Source: Kiloniellaceae bacterium
GTDB taxonomy: Bacteria > Pseudomonadota > Alphaproteobacteria > Kiloniellales > Kiloniellaceae
DNA length: 8,604 bases
Assembly: GCA_028280915.1 (NCBI GenBank)
Contig: JANQKX010000697.1
Coordinates: 1 to 8,604 of the forward strand
Reading direction: 5' to 3'
Below the pieces are notes generated by a model that saw only the letters and a list, made by a program, of their open reading frames with translations, did not search any database and was not told where the DNA came from. This document shows, piece after piece, positions 1 through 5,572 of the stretch (position 1 is its first letter; each line of letters starts with the position of its first letter). A program made the translations under genes and the position numbers.

Positions 1-602
1 AAAAACACGGCGCCCTCACCTATCTGGACGAGGTGCATGCGGTGGGTCTCTACGGCCCCCGGGGCGGCGGCATCGCCGAACGGGATGGCTGTATGGACCG
101 GGTGACGGTGATCGAGGGGACGCTGGCCAAGGCCTTCGGGGTGCTTGGCGGCTATATCGCCGCCGATGCAGCCATCGTGGATTTCATCCGCAGCTTTTCA
201 TCGGGCTTCATCTTCACCACCGCCATGCCGCCGGCCATCGCCGCCGGCGCCCTGACTTCCGTGCGCCACCTGAAAAACAGTCAGCAAGAACGGACCCAGC
301 ATCAAGAACGGGCCACGGCCTTAAAGGCCAAGCTCGCCGCCGCGGGCCTGCCCGTCATGCCGTCACAAAGCCATATTGTCCCCGTTTTGGTCGGCGACCC
401 CGTGCGCTGCCGGCAGGTGACCGATTTGTTGCTGGAGCGTCATCAAATCTACGTACAACCCATCAATTATCCCACCGTGGCCCGGGGCACGGAGCGATTG
501 CGCCTGACCCCTTCCCCGCTGCACAGCGACTCGGATATGGAAAAACTCATTCACGGCTTGGTGGATGTGTGGAAAGAATTAAAACTCTCCAAAGCCGCCT
601 AG
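1..602 (+). CDS. hemA: 5-aminolevulinate synthase, C-terminal part (5' end outside window)
   Basis: This PLP enzyme condenses glycine and succinyl-CoA to 5-aminolevulinate, the first step of heme synthesis by the Shemin route, in the cytoplasm. The reading frame is open from base 3 and gives 199 residues, about half of the usual 400 or so. Visible motifs are YLDEVHAVGLYG (fragment residues 7-18), whose Asp and His contact the cofactor, and EGTLAKAFG (38-46), whose Lys43 (codon 129-131) is the Schiff-base lysine. The Asp9-to-Lys43 spacing of 34 equals that of the catalytic Asp and Lys of animal ALAS. The C-terminal part has YVQPINYPTVARGTERLRLTP, matching the family closing segment. Related 2-amino-3-ketobutyrate CoA ligase and AONS share the fold, but this VHAVGLYG and INYPTV combination points to ALAS. 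The gene ends in tandem stops, TAG then an in-frame TGA (603-605). I see no hairpin terminator after it. Confidence 0.93.
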   Translation, partial: KHGALTYLDEVHAVGLYGPRGGGIAERDGCMDRVTVIEGTLAKAFGVLGGYIAADAAIVDFIRSFSSGFIFTTAMPPAIAAGALTSVRHLKNSQQERTQHQERATALKAKLAAAGLPVMPSQSHIVPVLVGDPVRCRQVTDLLLERHQIYVQPINYPTVARGTERLRLTPSPLHSDSDMEKLIHGLVDVWKELKLSKAA

Positions 603-674
603 TGAGCGGAACCGGCAAATCCAAAAAAGATTACAGTATCCCATGGACGGCGCAGTATTTTCTGTTTGCGACTG

Positions 675-690
675 GTTAACGAAAATTTAG
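675..690 (+). promoter_or_regulatory. GTTAACG motif upstream of the ABC operon
   Basis: GTTAACG followed by AAAATTT lies in the 183-bp gap between hemA and the transporter ATPase. The same GTTAACGnnAA core is seen twice before the PadR-like gene (5432 and 5479). GTTAAC is itself a palindrome. The site can also be read as TTAA-N7-TTAG, one base away from the CtrA box TTAA-N7-TTAA, and a CtrA-half-site-like TTAACCA follows at 729-735. Its role as an operator is inference. Confidence 0.3.
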
Positions 691-710
691 GACTCCATTT
701 TGCCGCGCTT

Positions 711-747
711 TTGACATACCATCCCGCCTTAACCAGCGATCATAAAA
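711..747 (+). promoter_or_regulatory. Possible promoter of the ABC transporter operon
   Basis: A perfect TTGACA -35 hexamer lies at 711-716, about 70 bp before the ATPase start. No good -10 hexamer lies 16-18 bp downstream; the best A/T-rich match, CATAAA at 741-746, is 24 bp away. The site may need an activator or may be chance. The rest of the 603-785 gap holds the GTTAACG motif and no gene that I can support. Confidence 0.3.
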
Positions 748-785
748 GCAACAGCTGGCATGAAAGACAGGCAGGGAATGGCTCC

Positions 786-1880
786 ATGAGTTCTGAGCAC
801 TCGGACTATATTGTTCGTTTTGAAGAGGTGCAAAAAAGCTACGACGGCGTGCAGCTGGTGGTCAAAAATCTAAATCTGGATGTGAGCAGAGGCGAGTTTT
901 TGACCATGCTGGGGCCCTCCGGGTCGGGCAAGACCACCTGTTTGATGATGCTGGCCGGCTTCGAAACCGCCACCCACGGCGAAATTTACCTGGATGATGT
1001 GCCCATCAACAACGTGCCGCCCCACAAGCGCGGCATCGGCATGGTGTTCCAGAATTACGCGCTTTTTCCCCACATGACCGTGGCGGAAAACCTGGCCTTT
1101 CCCTTGGAAGTCCGCAACCTGGGCAAATCCGAGATCGAAGCGAAGGTGCAGCGCGCCCTGGACATGGTGCGCCTTTCCGAGTTCGGCAACCGGCGGCCGG
1201 CCCAACTCTCCGGCGGCCAGCAGCAGCGCGTGGCCGTGGCCCGCTCCTTGGTCTTCGAGCCCGATCTGGTGTTGATGGACGAGCCCCTGGGCGCGCTGGA
1301 CAAAAACCTCCGCGAGGAGATGCAGTACGAAATCAAGCACATCCACGAGAACCTGGGTGTCAGCATGGTCTATGTGACCCACGATCAGTCCGAGGCCCTG
1401 ACCATGTCCAACCGCATCGCGGTTTTTGATGACGGCATCATTCAACAGCTCTCCACCCCCGATGACCTTTATGAGCGGCCCATGAACGCCTTCGTGGCCT
1501 CCTTCATCGGCGAGAACAATAAGCTCAATGGCAGAGTAGTCGAATCCAACGGGGAGCTGTGCACGGTCGAGGTGGACGGGGCGCCCATCAAGGCGCTTTC
1601 CGTCAATCATGGCGGCGTGGGTCAAGGCACCACCCTGTCCCTGCGGCCCGAGCGGGTGACCGTGGGCGTCGAGGACGACGGATCCTTTCCCAACGTCTTT
1701 TCCGCCAAAACCGAGGAAATCATCTATCTGGGGGACCATGTCCGCACCCGTTTCAGCGTGTGCGGCCACGACGACTTTATCGTCAAGATGCCCAATGCGG
1801 CCGGGCACATCGTCTTGAACGAGGGGGAATCCATCAAGGTCGGCTGGCACGCAGAAGACTGCCGAGCTTTGGACGCTTAG
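786..1880 (+). CDS. ABC transporter ATP-binding protein, spermidine/putrescine (PotA-like) class
   Basis: This cytoplasmic ATPase powers the importer encoded by the next three genes. It has 364 residues, normal for PotA-type proteins. In order: Walker A GPSGSGKT (43-50), Q-loop VFQNYALFPHMTV (87-99, Gln89), signature LSGGQQQRVAVARSL (141-155), Walker B LVLMDE (161-166), D-loop ALD (170-172) and switch histidine His199 in VTHDQSEA. From about residue 240 a C-terminal OB/TOBE-type regulatory domain follows, with SLRPERV at 285-291. I chose ATG 786 because it is the first in-frame ATG, a GCAGGGA-like ribosome site lies about 8 bases before it, and the family N-terminus (FEEVQKSYDG) begins just after. 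An open frame extends upstream to a TTG at 666 but has no family similarity. The last codons and the TAG stop lie inside a strong hairpin (1870-1920). Family is certain; the transported substrate is not. Confidence 0.93.
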   Translation: MSSEHSDYIVRFEEVQKSYDGVQLVVKNLNLDVSRGEFLTMLGPSGSGKTTCLMMLAGFETATHGEIYLDDVPINNVPPHKRGIGMVFQNYALFPHMTVAENLAFPLEVRNLGKSEIEAKVQRALDMVRLSEFGNRRPAQLSGGQQQRVAVARSLVFEPDLVLMDEPLGALDKNLREEMQYEIKHIHENLGVSMVYVTHDQSEALTMSNRIAVFDDGIIQQLSTPDDLYERPMNAFVASFIGENNKLNGRVVESNGELCTVEVDGAPIKALSVNHGGVGQGTTLSLRPERVTVGVEDDGSFPNVFSAKTEEIIYLGDHVRTRFSVCGHDDFIVKMPNAAGHIVLNEGESIKVGWHAEDCRALDA

Positions 1881-1920
1881 ATCGGGGGGATGCCCAAAAT
1901 GCGGGCATTCCAAGCGTCCA
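1870..1920 (+). other. Large two-part RNA hairpin across the ATPase stop codon
   Basis: The outer stem TGGACGCTT (1870-1878) pairs perfectly with AAGCGTCCA (1912-1920). The inner stem GGGATGCCC (1887-1895) pairs with GGGCATTCC (1903-1911), with one G-U pair and a 7-base loop. An 8-base bulge on the left arm separates the two stems and contains most of the TAG stop (1878-1880). No T-tract follows, so it is not a normal intrinsic terminator. A role as a mRNA-stability barrier or in limiting read-through between the ATPase and binding-protein genes is inference. Confidence 0.65.
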
Positions 1921-1926
1921 GTCATC

Positions 1927-1959
1927 TCCTGACAAGGTTATCCGTTTAGCCGGTCAGGA
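1927..1959 (+). other. Second hairpin in the ATPase to binding-protein gap
   Basis: TCCTGAC (1927-1933) pairs perfectly with GTCAGGA (1953-1959) over a 19-base loop. It lies 6 bases after the large hairpin at 1870-1920. Alone it is of moderate strength; its interest lies in being the middle one of three consecutive hairpins. Confidence 0.4.
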
Positions 1960-1971
1960 CCAATCGAGAGC

Positions 1972-1996
1972 CCGGACATTGCCAAAAAACGTCCGG
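1972..1996 (+). other. Third hairpin, just upstream of the binding-protein ribosome site
   Basis: CCGGAC (1972-1977) pairs with GTCCGG (1991-1996) over a 13-base A-rich loop. It ends 6 bases before the AAGGGAG ribosome site (2003-2009) of the binding-protein gene. It could protect the 5' end of a processed binding-protein mRNA or affect ribosome access. Both roles are inference from position. Confidence 0.4.
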
Positions 1997-2019
1997 TCTA
2001 CCAAGGGAGTGTGAAACAC

Positions 2020-3141
2020 ATGAAATCACTTTTAAACACCACATCCATTGTCGCAGCCGGCGTCCTTGCCGTCGGCCTCGCCGCGTCGCAGCCGGCCCTG
2101 GCGGAGACCGATTTGGTCGTCGTGTCTTGGGGCGGTGCCTATTCGGCGAGCCAGCAAAAGGCCTATCACGACCCCTATATGGCGGCTAATCCCGGGATCA
2201 AGATCCTGAACGACGATTCCGCGTCTGAGGGCCTGTCCAAGCTGCGCGCCATGGACGAAGCCGGCAACGTCACCTGGGATCTGGTGGACATGGTTGCTTC
2301 CGACGCCATCATCGCTTGCGACGAAGGCCTGGTTCTGGAAATCGATCCGGATACGGATCTGGCCGCCGCGCCCGACGGCACCCCGGCGTCCGAGGACTTT
2401 TTCGAAGGCATGCTGAGCCCGGGCGGCAGCAACTGCTTCATCCCGCAGATCGTTTATTCCACCACCTTCGGCTATCGCACCGATAAGTTCGAGGGCGGCG
2501 GACCGACCAGCATCAACGATGTCTTCGATCTGGAGAAATTCCCCGGCAAGCGCAGCTTGGAGAAAAAACCGATCGGTAATCTGGAATGGGCGCTGATCGC
2601 CGATGGCGTCGATCCCAGCCAGGTTTATGAAGTGCTGTCCACGCCTGAAGGCGTCGACCAGGCTTTCGCCAAATTGGACACCATCAAGGACAGCGTTGTC
2701 TGGTGGACCAAGGGTGCCCAGCCGACCCAGCTTCTGGCCGACGGTGAAGTCTCCATCGCCTCTGCCTACAACGGCCGTCTGTTCTCCGCGATCGAGGAAG
2801 AAAAGCAGCCCATCGGTATGATGTGGGACTGGCAGGTGTTTGACATCGACGGTTGGGTCATTCCCGCCGGCGGCAAGAACATCGACGAGGTCAAGAAGTT
2901 CGTGAAATACGCGACCGACACCCAACGCCTCGCGGATCAGGCCAAGTACATCTCCTACGGCCCGACCCGTCATTCCTCCGCCCCGCTGGTGAGCACCCAC
3001 GCGGACCTGGGAATCGAAATGGCGCCGCACATGCCGACCGATCCCGAGAACGCCAAGACCACCCTGCTGTTCAATTATGAATGGTGGGCGGATCACCGGG
3101 CCGAATTGGACGAACGCTTCCAAGCTTGGCTCGCCAACTAA
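2020..3141 (+). CDS. Periplasmic solute-binding protein of a spermidine/putrescine-type ABC importer (PotD/PotF class)
   Basis: This protein captures the solute in the periplasm and delivers it to the two permeases. It has 373 residues. The signal peptide has a short basic start (MK), a hydrophobic core (about residues 9-22) and an ALA|E cleavage site after residue 28. The mature protein opens with the COG0687-like strand VVVSWGGAYSASQQKAY (33-49), followed by TWDLVDM (85-91) and the hinge-region segment WWTKGAQPTQLLADGEV (228-244). An aromatic/acidic stretch MMWDWQVFDIDGW (267-279) may contribute to the ligand pocket. Cys100 and Cys139 are the only mature cysteines noticed and could form a disulfide. 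I chose ATG 2020 over GTG 2011 because AAGGGAG (2003-2009) sits 10 bases before the ATG but only 1 before the GTG. The gene is flanked by hairpins on both sides, which fits stronger expression than its neighbours. The ligand, polyamine or another amine compound, cannot be read from sequence. Confidence 0.9.
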   Translation: MKSLLNTTSIVAAGVLAVGLAASQPALAETDLVVVSWGGAYSASQQKAYHDPYMAANPGIKILNDDSASEGLSKLRAMDEAGNVTWDLVDMVASDAIIACDEGLVLEIDPDTDLAAAPDGTPASEDFFEGMLSPGGSNCFIPQIVYSTTFGYRTDKFEGGGPTSINDVFDLEKFPGKRSLEKKPIGNLEWALIADGVDPSQVYEVLSTPEGVDQAFAKLDTIKDSVVWWTKGAQPTQLLADGEVSIASAYNGRLFSAIEEEKQPIGMMWDWQVFDIDGWVIPAGGKNIDEVKKFVKYATDTQRLADQAKYISYGPTRHSSAPLVSTHADLGIEMAPHMPTDPENAKTTLLFNYEWWADHRAELDERFQAWLAN

Positions 3142-3154
3142 GGTTAAGTGCCGG

Positions 3155-3178
3155 TGCGGGGTCCCTTGCGGCCCCGCA
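3155..3178 (+). terminator. Hairpin after the binding-protein gene, probable partial terminator or mRNA-stability element
   Basis: TGCGGGGTC (3155-3163) pairs with GGCCCCGCA (3170-3178), 9 bp with one G-U pair and a 6-base loop. Only a weak T-rich stretch (TCACTCTTT, 3179-3187) follows, then an A-rich run (3188-3204). The permease genes downstream point the same way, so full termination would isolate them. Partial termination, or 3' protection of the binding-protein message with RNase E cleavage in the AT-rich run, is the likelier role. The known parallel is the intergenic hairpins of other binding-protein-dependent operons such as malE-malF. Confidence 0.6.
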
Positions 3179-3246
3179 TCACTCTTTAAAAAATAAGAAA
3201 AAATTACCGCGGTAGAACGCAGGGTCAGGAGCTAGGGGACGCAGCG

Positions 3247-4515
3247 ATGGCAAGTGTGACAGCAGCACCGGAAGTCATGGTGACAGCGGACGGCACGCCG
3301 CTGAAGGTGAGCCTGCACCGCGCCCTGCGCCGCAATAAAATCCGCGCTTTCTTATTGGTTCTGCCCCTGCTCGCCTTTTTGGGTTTCACCTTTTTATGGC
3401 CCATCGGGGTCATGATGTTCCGCAGTGTGGAAAACTCTCTGGTTTCCACTGTCATGTACCGCACGGTTCCGCTTTTGGCCCAATGGGACGAAACAACGGG
3501 TGACTTGCCGGACGAAGCGGTTTTTGAAGCACTGGTCCAGGACGTCACGGAGGGCTTCAAGAATAGAACCATCGGCAAGGTGGGCACCCGCCTCAACTAC
3601 GAAGAGCCGGGTATGTCGAGCATTTTCCGCACATCCCCTAAGAAATTCAAAAAGATCACCGAAGGACCCTACAAAGAAAAAGTCATCGAGGCCCACAAGG
3701 GCTGGGGCGACGTGGATAAATGGCGCCTCATTAAACGAGAGGGCCGCCCCTTTACCTCTTCCTATTATCTGGCGGCCATTGACCGTAAACTTGATAATTT
3801 GGGCAGTATAACTTCCCAGCCGGCCGAACGGCAAATTTACGTAAAACTGTTCATTCGCACCTTATGGATGAGTGCGTTGATCACGGGGCTCTGTCTGCTC
3901 TTGGGCTTTCCCATATCCTTTTTGCTGGCGACCTTGCCCACCAAAACCAGCAATCTCTTGATGATCCTGGTTCTCTTGCCGTTCTGGACGTCCTTGCTGG
4001 TGCGCACGACATCCTGGATTGCCATCCTGCAGCAGCATGGTGTCATAAACGACATTCTAGTGGCCATCGGCCTGGTCAGCGATGATGCCCGTCTGGGCAT
4101 GATTCACAACCAGATCGGCACGGTCGTGGCCATGACCCACATCCTCCTGCCCTTCATGGTGCTGCCCCTTTACAGCGTCATGAAAACCATCCCGCCCAGC
4201 TATATGCGCGCGGCCCGCTCCCTGGGGGCCAATCCGGCGCTGGCCTTTTGGCGGGTTTACATGCCCCAAACGGTCCCGGGGATTGGTGCCGGCGGCATCT
4301 TGGTTTTCATCATCGCCATTGGCTACTACATCACCCCGGCTCTGGTCGGCGGAACGAAGGGTACCCTAATCAGTAACTTCATCGATTACCATATGCGGGT
4401 CTCCCTGAACTGGGGCTTGGCCGCCGCTTTGGGAATCATTTTGCTGGGGCTGATCTTGTTCCTCTACATCATCTATGACCGCGTGGTCGGCATCGACAAC
4501 ATGAAGCTGGGTTAG
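3247..4515 (+). CDS. ABC transporter permease 1 (PotB/PotH-like) with an extended periplasmic loop
   Basis: This is one of the two inner-membrane subunits forming the import channel. It has 422 residues, against roughly 275-320 for PotB/PotH. Helix 1 is at about 34-58 (LLVLPLLAFLGFTFLWPIGVM). A hydrophilic segment follows at about 60-200, and the normal permease core resumes with helices near 204-228, 236-262, 290-312, 346-368 and 388-410. The EAA coupling loop that docks on the ATPase is SYMRAARSLGANPALAFWRV (318-337), ending in PQTVPGI. By helix count the extra segment faces the periplasm, where the binding protein docks. It begins acidic (DETTGDLPDEAVFEALVQDV) and becomes rich in Lys and Trp. 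The ATG is preceded at 8 bases by AGGGG (3234-3238). The stop codon overlaps the ribosome site of the next gene. I recall long permeases of this type in other alphaproteobacteria, so the insert is probably a subfamily trait rather than an accident here. Confidence 0.9.
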   Translation: MASVTAAPEVMVTADGTPLKVSLHRALRRNKIRAFLLVLPLLAFLGFTFLWPIGVMMFRSVENSLVSTVMYRTVPLLAQWDETTGDLPDEAVFEALVQDVTEGFKNRTIGKVGTRLNYEEPGMSSIFRTSPKKFKKITEGPYKEKVIEAHKGWGDVDKWRLIKREGRPFTSSYYLAAIDRKLDNLGSITSQPAERQIYVKLFIRTLWMSALITGLCLLLGFPISFLLATLPTKTSNLLMILVLLPFWTSLLVRTTSWIAILQQHGVINDILVAIGLVSDDARLGMIHNQIGTVVAMTHILLPFMVLPLYSVMKTIPPSYMRAARSLGANPALAFWRVYMPQTVPGIGAGGILVFIIAIGYYITPALVGGTKGTLISNFIDYHMRVSLNWGLAAALGIILLGLILFLYIIYDRVVGIDNMKLG

Positions 4516-4523
4516 GAAAGATC

Positions 4524-5375
4524 ATGGCGTTACCGGCATATGCAAGCCCCCTGGAACGGGTCTGGTACTACAGCTTTCGCACCATCTGCGGCCTGATCTT
4601 CTTTTTTCTGATCGCGCCCATCGTGATCATCATTCCCCTGTCGTTCAACGCGGTGCCGTTTTTTACCTTCACGCCCGAGATGTTGTCCCTTGACCCGGCG
4701 GGCTATTCGTTGAAGTGGTACGAGGACTTTTTCACGAATCTCAACTGGCAGGGCGCGGTGCGCAACAGCGTGATCATCGCCTTTTTCGCCACCATTTTGT
4801 CGACCGCGTTGGGGACCGTTGCCGCCTTGGGCTTGAGCCGTCCGGACATGCCCTTCAAGACCACGATCATGGCGTTGCTGATTTCGCCCATGATCGTGCC
4901 TCTGATCATCTCGGCCGCCGGCATGTACTTTTTTTATACCAGCATCGGCCTGGCCTCGACCCATCTGGGTGTAATCCTGGCTCATACGGCCCTGGGCACC
5001 CCTTTTGTGGTCATCACCGTCACCGCCACCTTGGTGGGTTTTGATAACTCCTTGGTGCGCGCCGGGCTCATGTGTGGCGCCACGCCCCAGCGGGTGTTCT
5101 TTAAGGTCATTATGCCGCTGATCCTGCCCGGGGTCATCTCCGGCGCCCTGTTCGCCTTCGTCACCTCCTTCGACGAGGTGGTGGTGGTGTTGCTGGTGGG
5201 TAGCTTCGAACAGCGCACCATCCCCTGGCAGATGTTCTCAGGCATCCGCGAGCAGATCTCGCCCACCATCCTGGCCGTGGCGACCCTCTTGGTGTCGGTT
5301 TCCATCTGCCTGCTGATTTCGGTGGAATGGCTGCGCCGGCGCGGCGAGCGCCTGCGGGGCATTACGGCCACTTAA
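4524..5375 (+). CDS. ABC transporter permease 2 (PotC/PotI-like)
   Basis: This is the second channel subunit of the importer, 283 residues, the usual length for PotC/PotI. Six hydrophobic stretches are visible at about 19-41, 80-104, 114-138, 146-170, 200-226 and 247-268. The EAA loop is SLVRAGLMCGATPQRVFFKV (176-195), followed by IMPLILPGV. The adjoining segment ALFAFVTSFDEVVVVLLV (208-225) is highly typical of this subfamily. The Arg-rich tail (RRRGERLR) would lie in the cytoplasm. The gene begins 8 bases after the permease 1 stop. Its ribosome site AGGAA (4514-4518) overlaps that TAG stop, so the two permeases are very probably translationally coupled and made in equal amounts. It is the last gene of the operon; a regulator gene follows after 197 bp. 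The order ATPase, binding protein, permease, permease differs from both E. coli potABCD and potFGHI. Confidence 0.92.
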   Translation: MALPAYASPLERVWYYSFRTICGLIFFFLIAPIVIIIPLSFNAVPFFTFTPEMLSLDPAGYSLKWYEDFFTNLNWQGAVRNSVIIAFFATILSTALGTVAALGLSRPDMPFKTTIMALLISPMIVPLIISAAGMYFFYTSIGLASTHLGVILAHTALGTPFVVITVTATLVGFDNSLVRAGLMCGATPQRVFFKVIMPLILPGVISGALFAFVTSFDEVVVVLLVGSFEQRTIPWQMFSGIREQISPTILAVATLLVSVSICLLISVEWLRRRGERLRGITAT

Positions 5376-5396
5376 GAACGCTTGGCGCCCCCGTAA

Positions 5397-5421
5397 GGCG
5401 GCAAACACCGGCGTTGCGGCC
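5397..5421 (+). other. Weak hairpin after the transporter operon
   Basis: GGCGGCAA (5397-5404) pairs with TTGCGGCC (5414-5421) with one internal mismatch and a 9-base loop. No T-tract follows. It may mark the operon end by a Rho-dependent or processing route, or may be an accident of GC-rich sequence. Without it I see no terminator between the transporter and the regulator gene. Confidence 0.25.
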
Positions 5422-5431
5422 AGAACGGCAC

Positions 5432-5442
5432 GTTAACGGCAA
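5432..5442 (+). promoter_or_regulatory. GTTAACGGCAA motif, first copy before the PadR-like gene
   Basis: This is an 11-base match, one base different, to the copy at 5479-5489. The starts are 47 bp apart. It lies 5 bases upstream of a perfect TATAAT (5448-5453), a position where a bound regulator would overlap the promoter. The functional role is inference. Confidence 0.35.
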
Positions 5443-5447
5443 TTGTG

Positions 5448-5453
5448 TATAAT
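5448..5453 (+). promoter_or_regulatory. Candidate -10 element for the PadR-like regulator gene
   Basis: A perfect TATAAT preceded by TGTG lies 120 bp before the regulator start. No recognisable -35 hexamer lies 16-18 bp upstream (ACGGCA at 5425-5430). A TTGACT at 5465-5470 could be the -35 of a second promoter, but its best -10 (TACTAG, 5493-5498) is 22 bp away. At least one promoter in this stretch is plausible; which one is unclear. Confidence 0.35.
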
Positions 5454-5478
5454 CGTCATACCTATTGACTCTTACGCT

Positions 5479-5489
5479 GTTAACGCCAA
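5479..5489 (+). promoter_or_regulatory. GTTAACGCCAA motif, second copy before the PadR-like gene
   Basis: This is the second copy of the GTTAACGnnAA repeat, followed by GTTTACTAG. It can also be read as TTAA-N7-TTTAC, one base from the CtrA consensus TTAA-N7-TTAAC. It could be an operator for the adjacent regulator itself; autoregulation is common in the PadR family, but this link is inference. Confidence 0.35.
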
Positions 5490-5505
5490 GTTTACTAGAC
5501 ATAGA

Positions 5506-5520
5506 TGAGAATCACTCTTA
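5506..5520 (+). promoter_or_regulatory. Fur-box-like 7-1-7 inverted repeat before the PadR-like gene
   Basis: TGAGAAT-C-ACTCTTA is an imperfect 7-1-7 dyad and matches the Fur consensus TGATAAT-N-ATTATCA at 10 of 14 positions. The GAGAATCA core is common in proteobacterial Fur sites. It lies 52 bp before the regulator start. A chance match in an AT-richer spacer is possible. Confidence 0.3.
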
Positions 5521-5572
5521 ACCTCTAATCGGTGGGATGGTTAAAAGAACTCGAAAAGACGGAGTTTGAGCC

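Noticed and set aside
755..774. Sigma-54-like TGGCA before the ATPase gene
   Set aside because: The partner TTGCA at -12 is absent, and the GG-to-GC spacing does not fit.
666..785. Upstream extension of the ATPase frame from a TTG at 666
   Set aside because: It lacks a ribosome site and family similarity, and ATG 786 matches the usual N-terminus.
870..1925. Long open frame (351 codons) on the minus strand across the ATPase gene
   Set aside because: It is antisense to a gene with every ABC ATPase motif. Such frames arise from GC-biased codon use, and its protein shows no recognisable family.
2032..3123. Long open frame (363 codons) on the minus strand across the binding-protein gene
   Set aside because: It mirrors the codon bias of a clear binding-protein gene; I see no ribosome site or recognisable domain.
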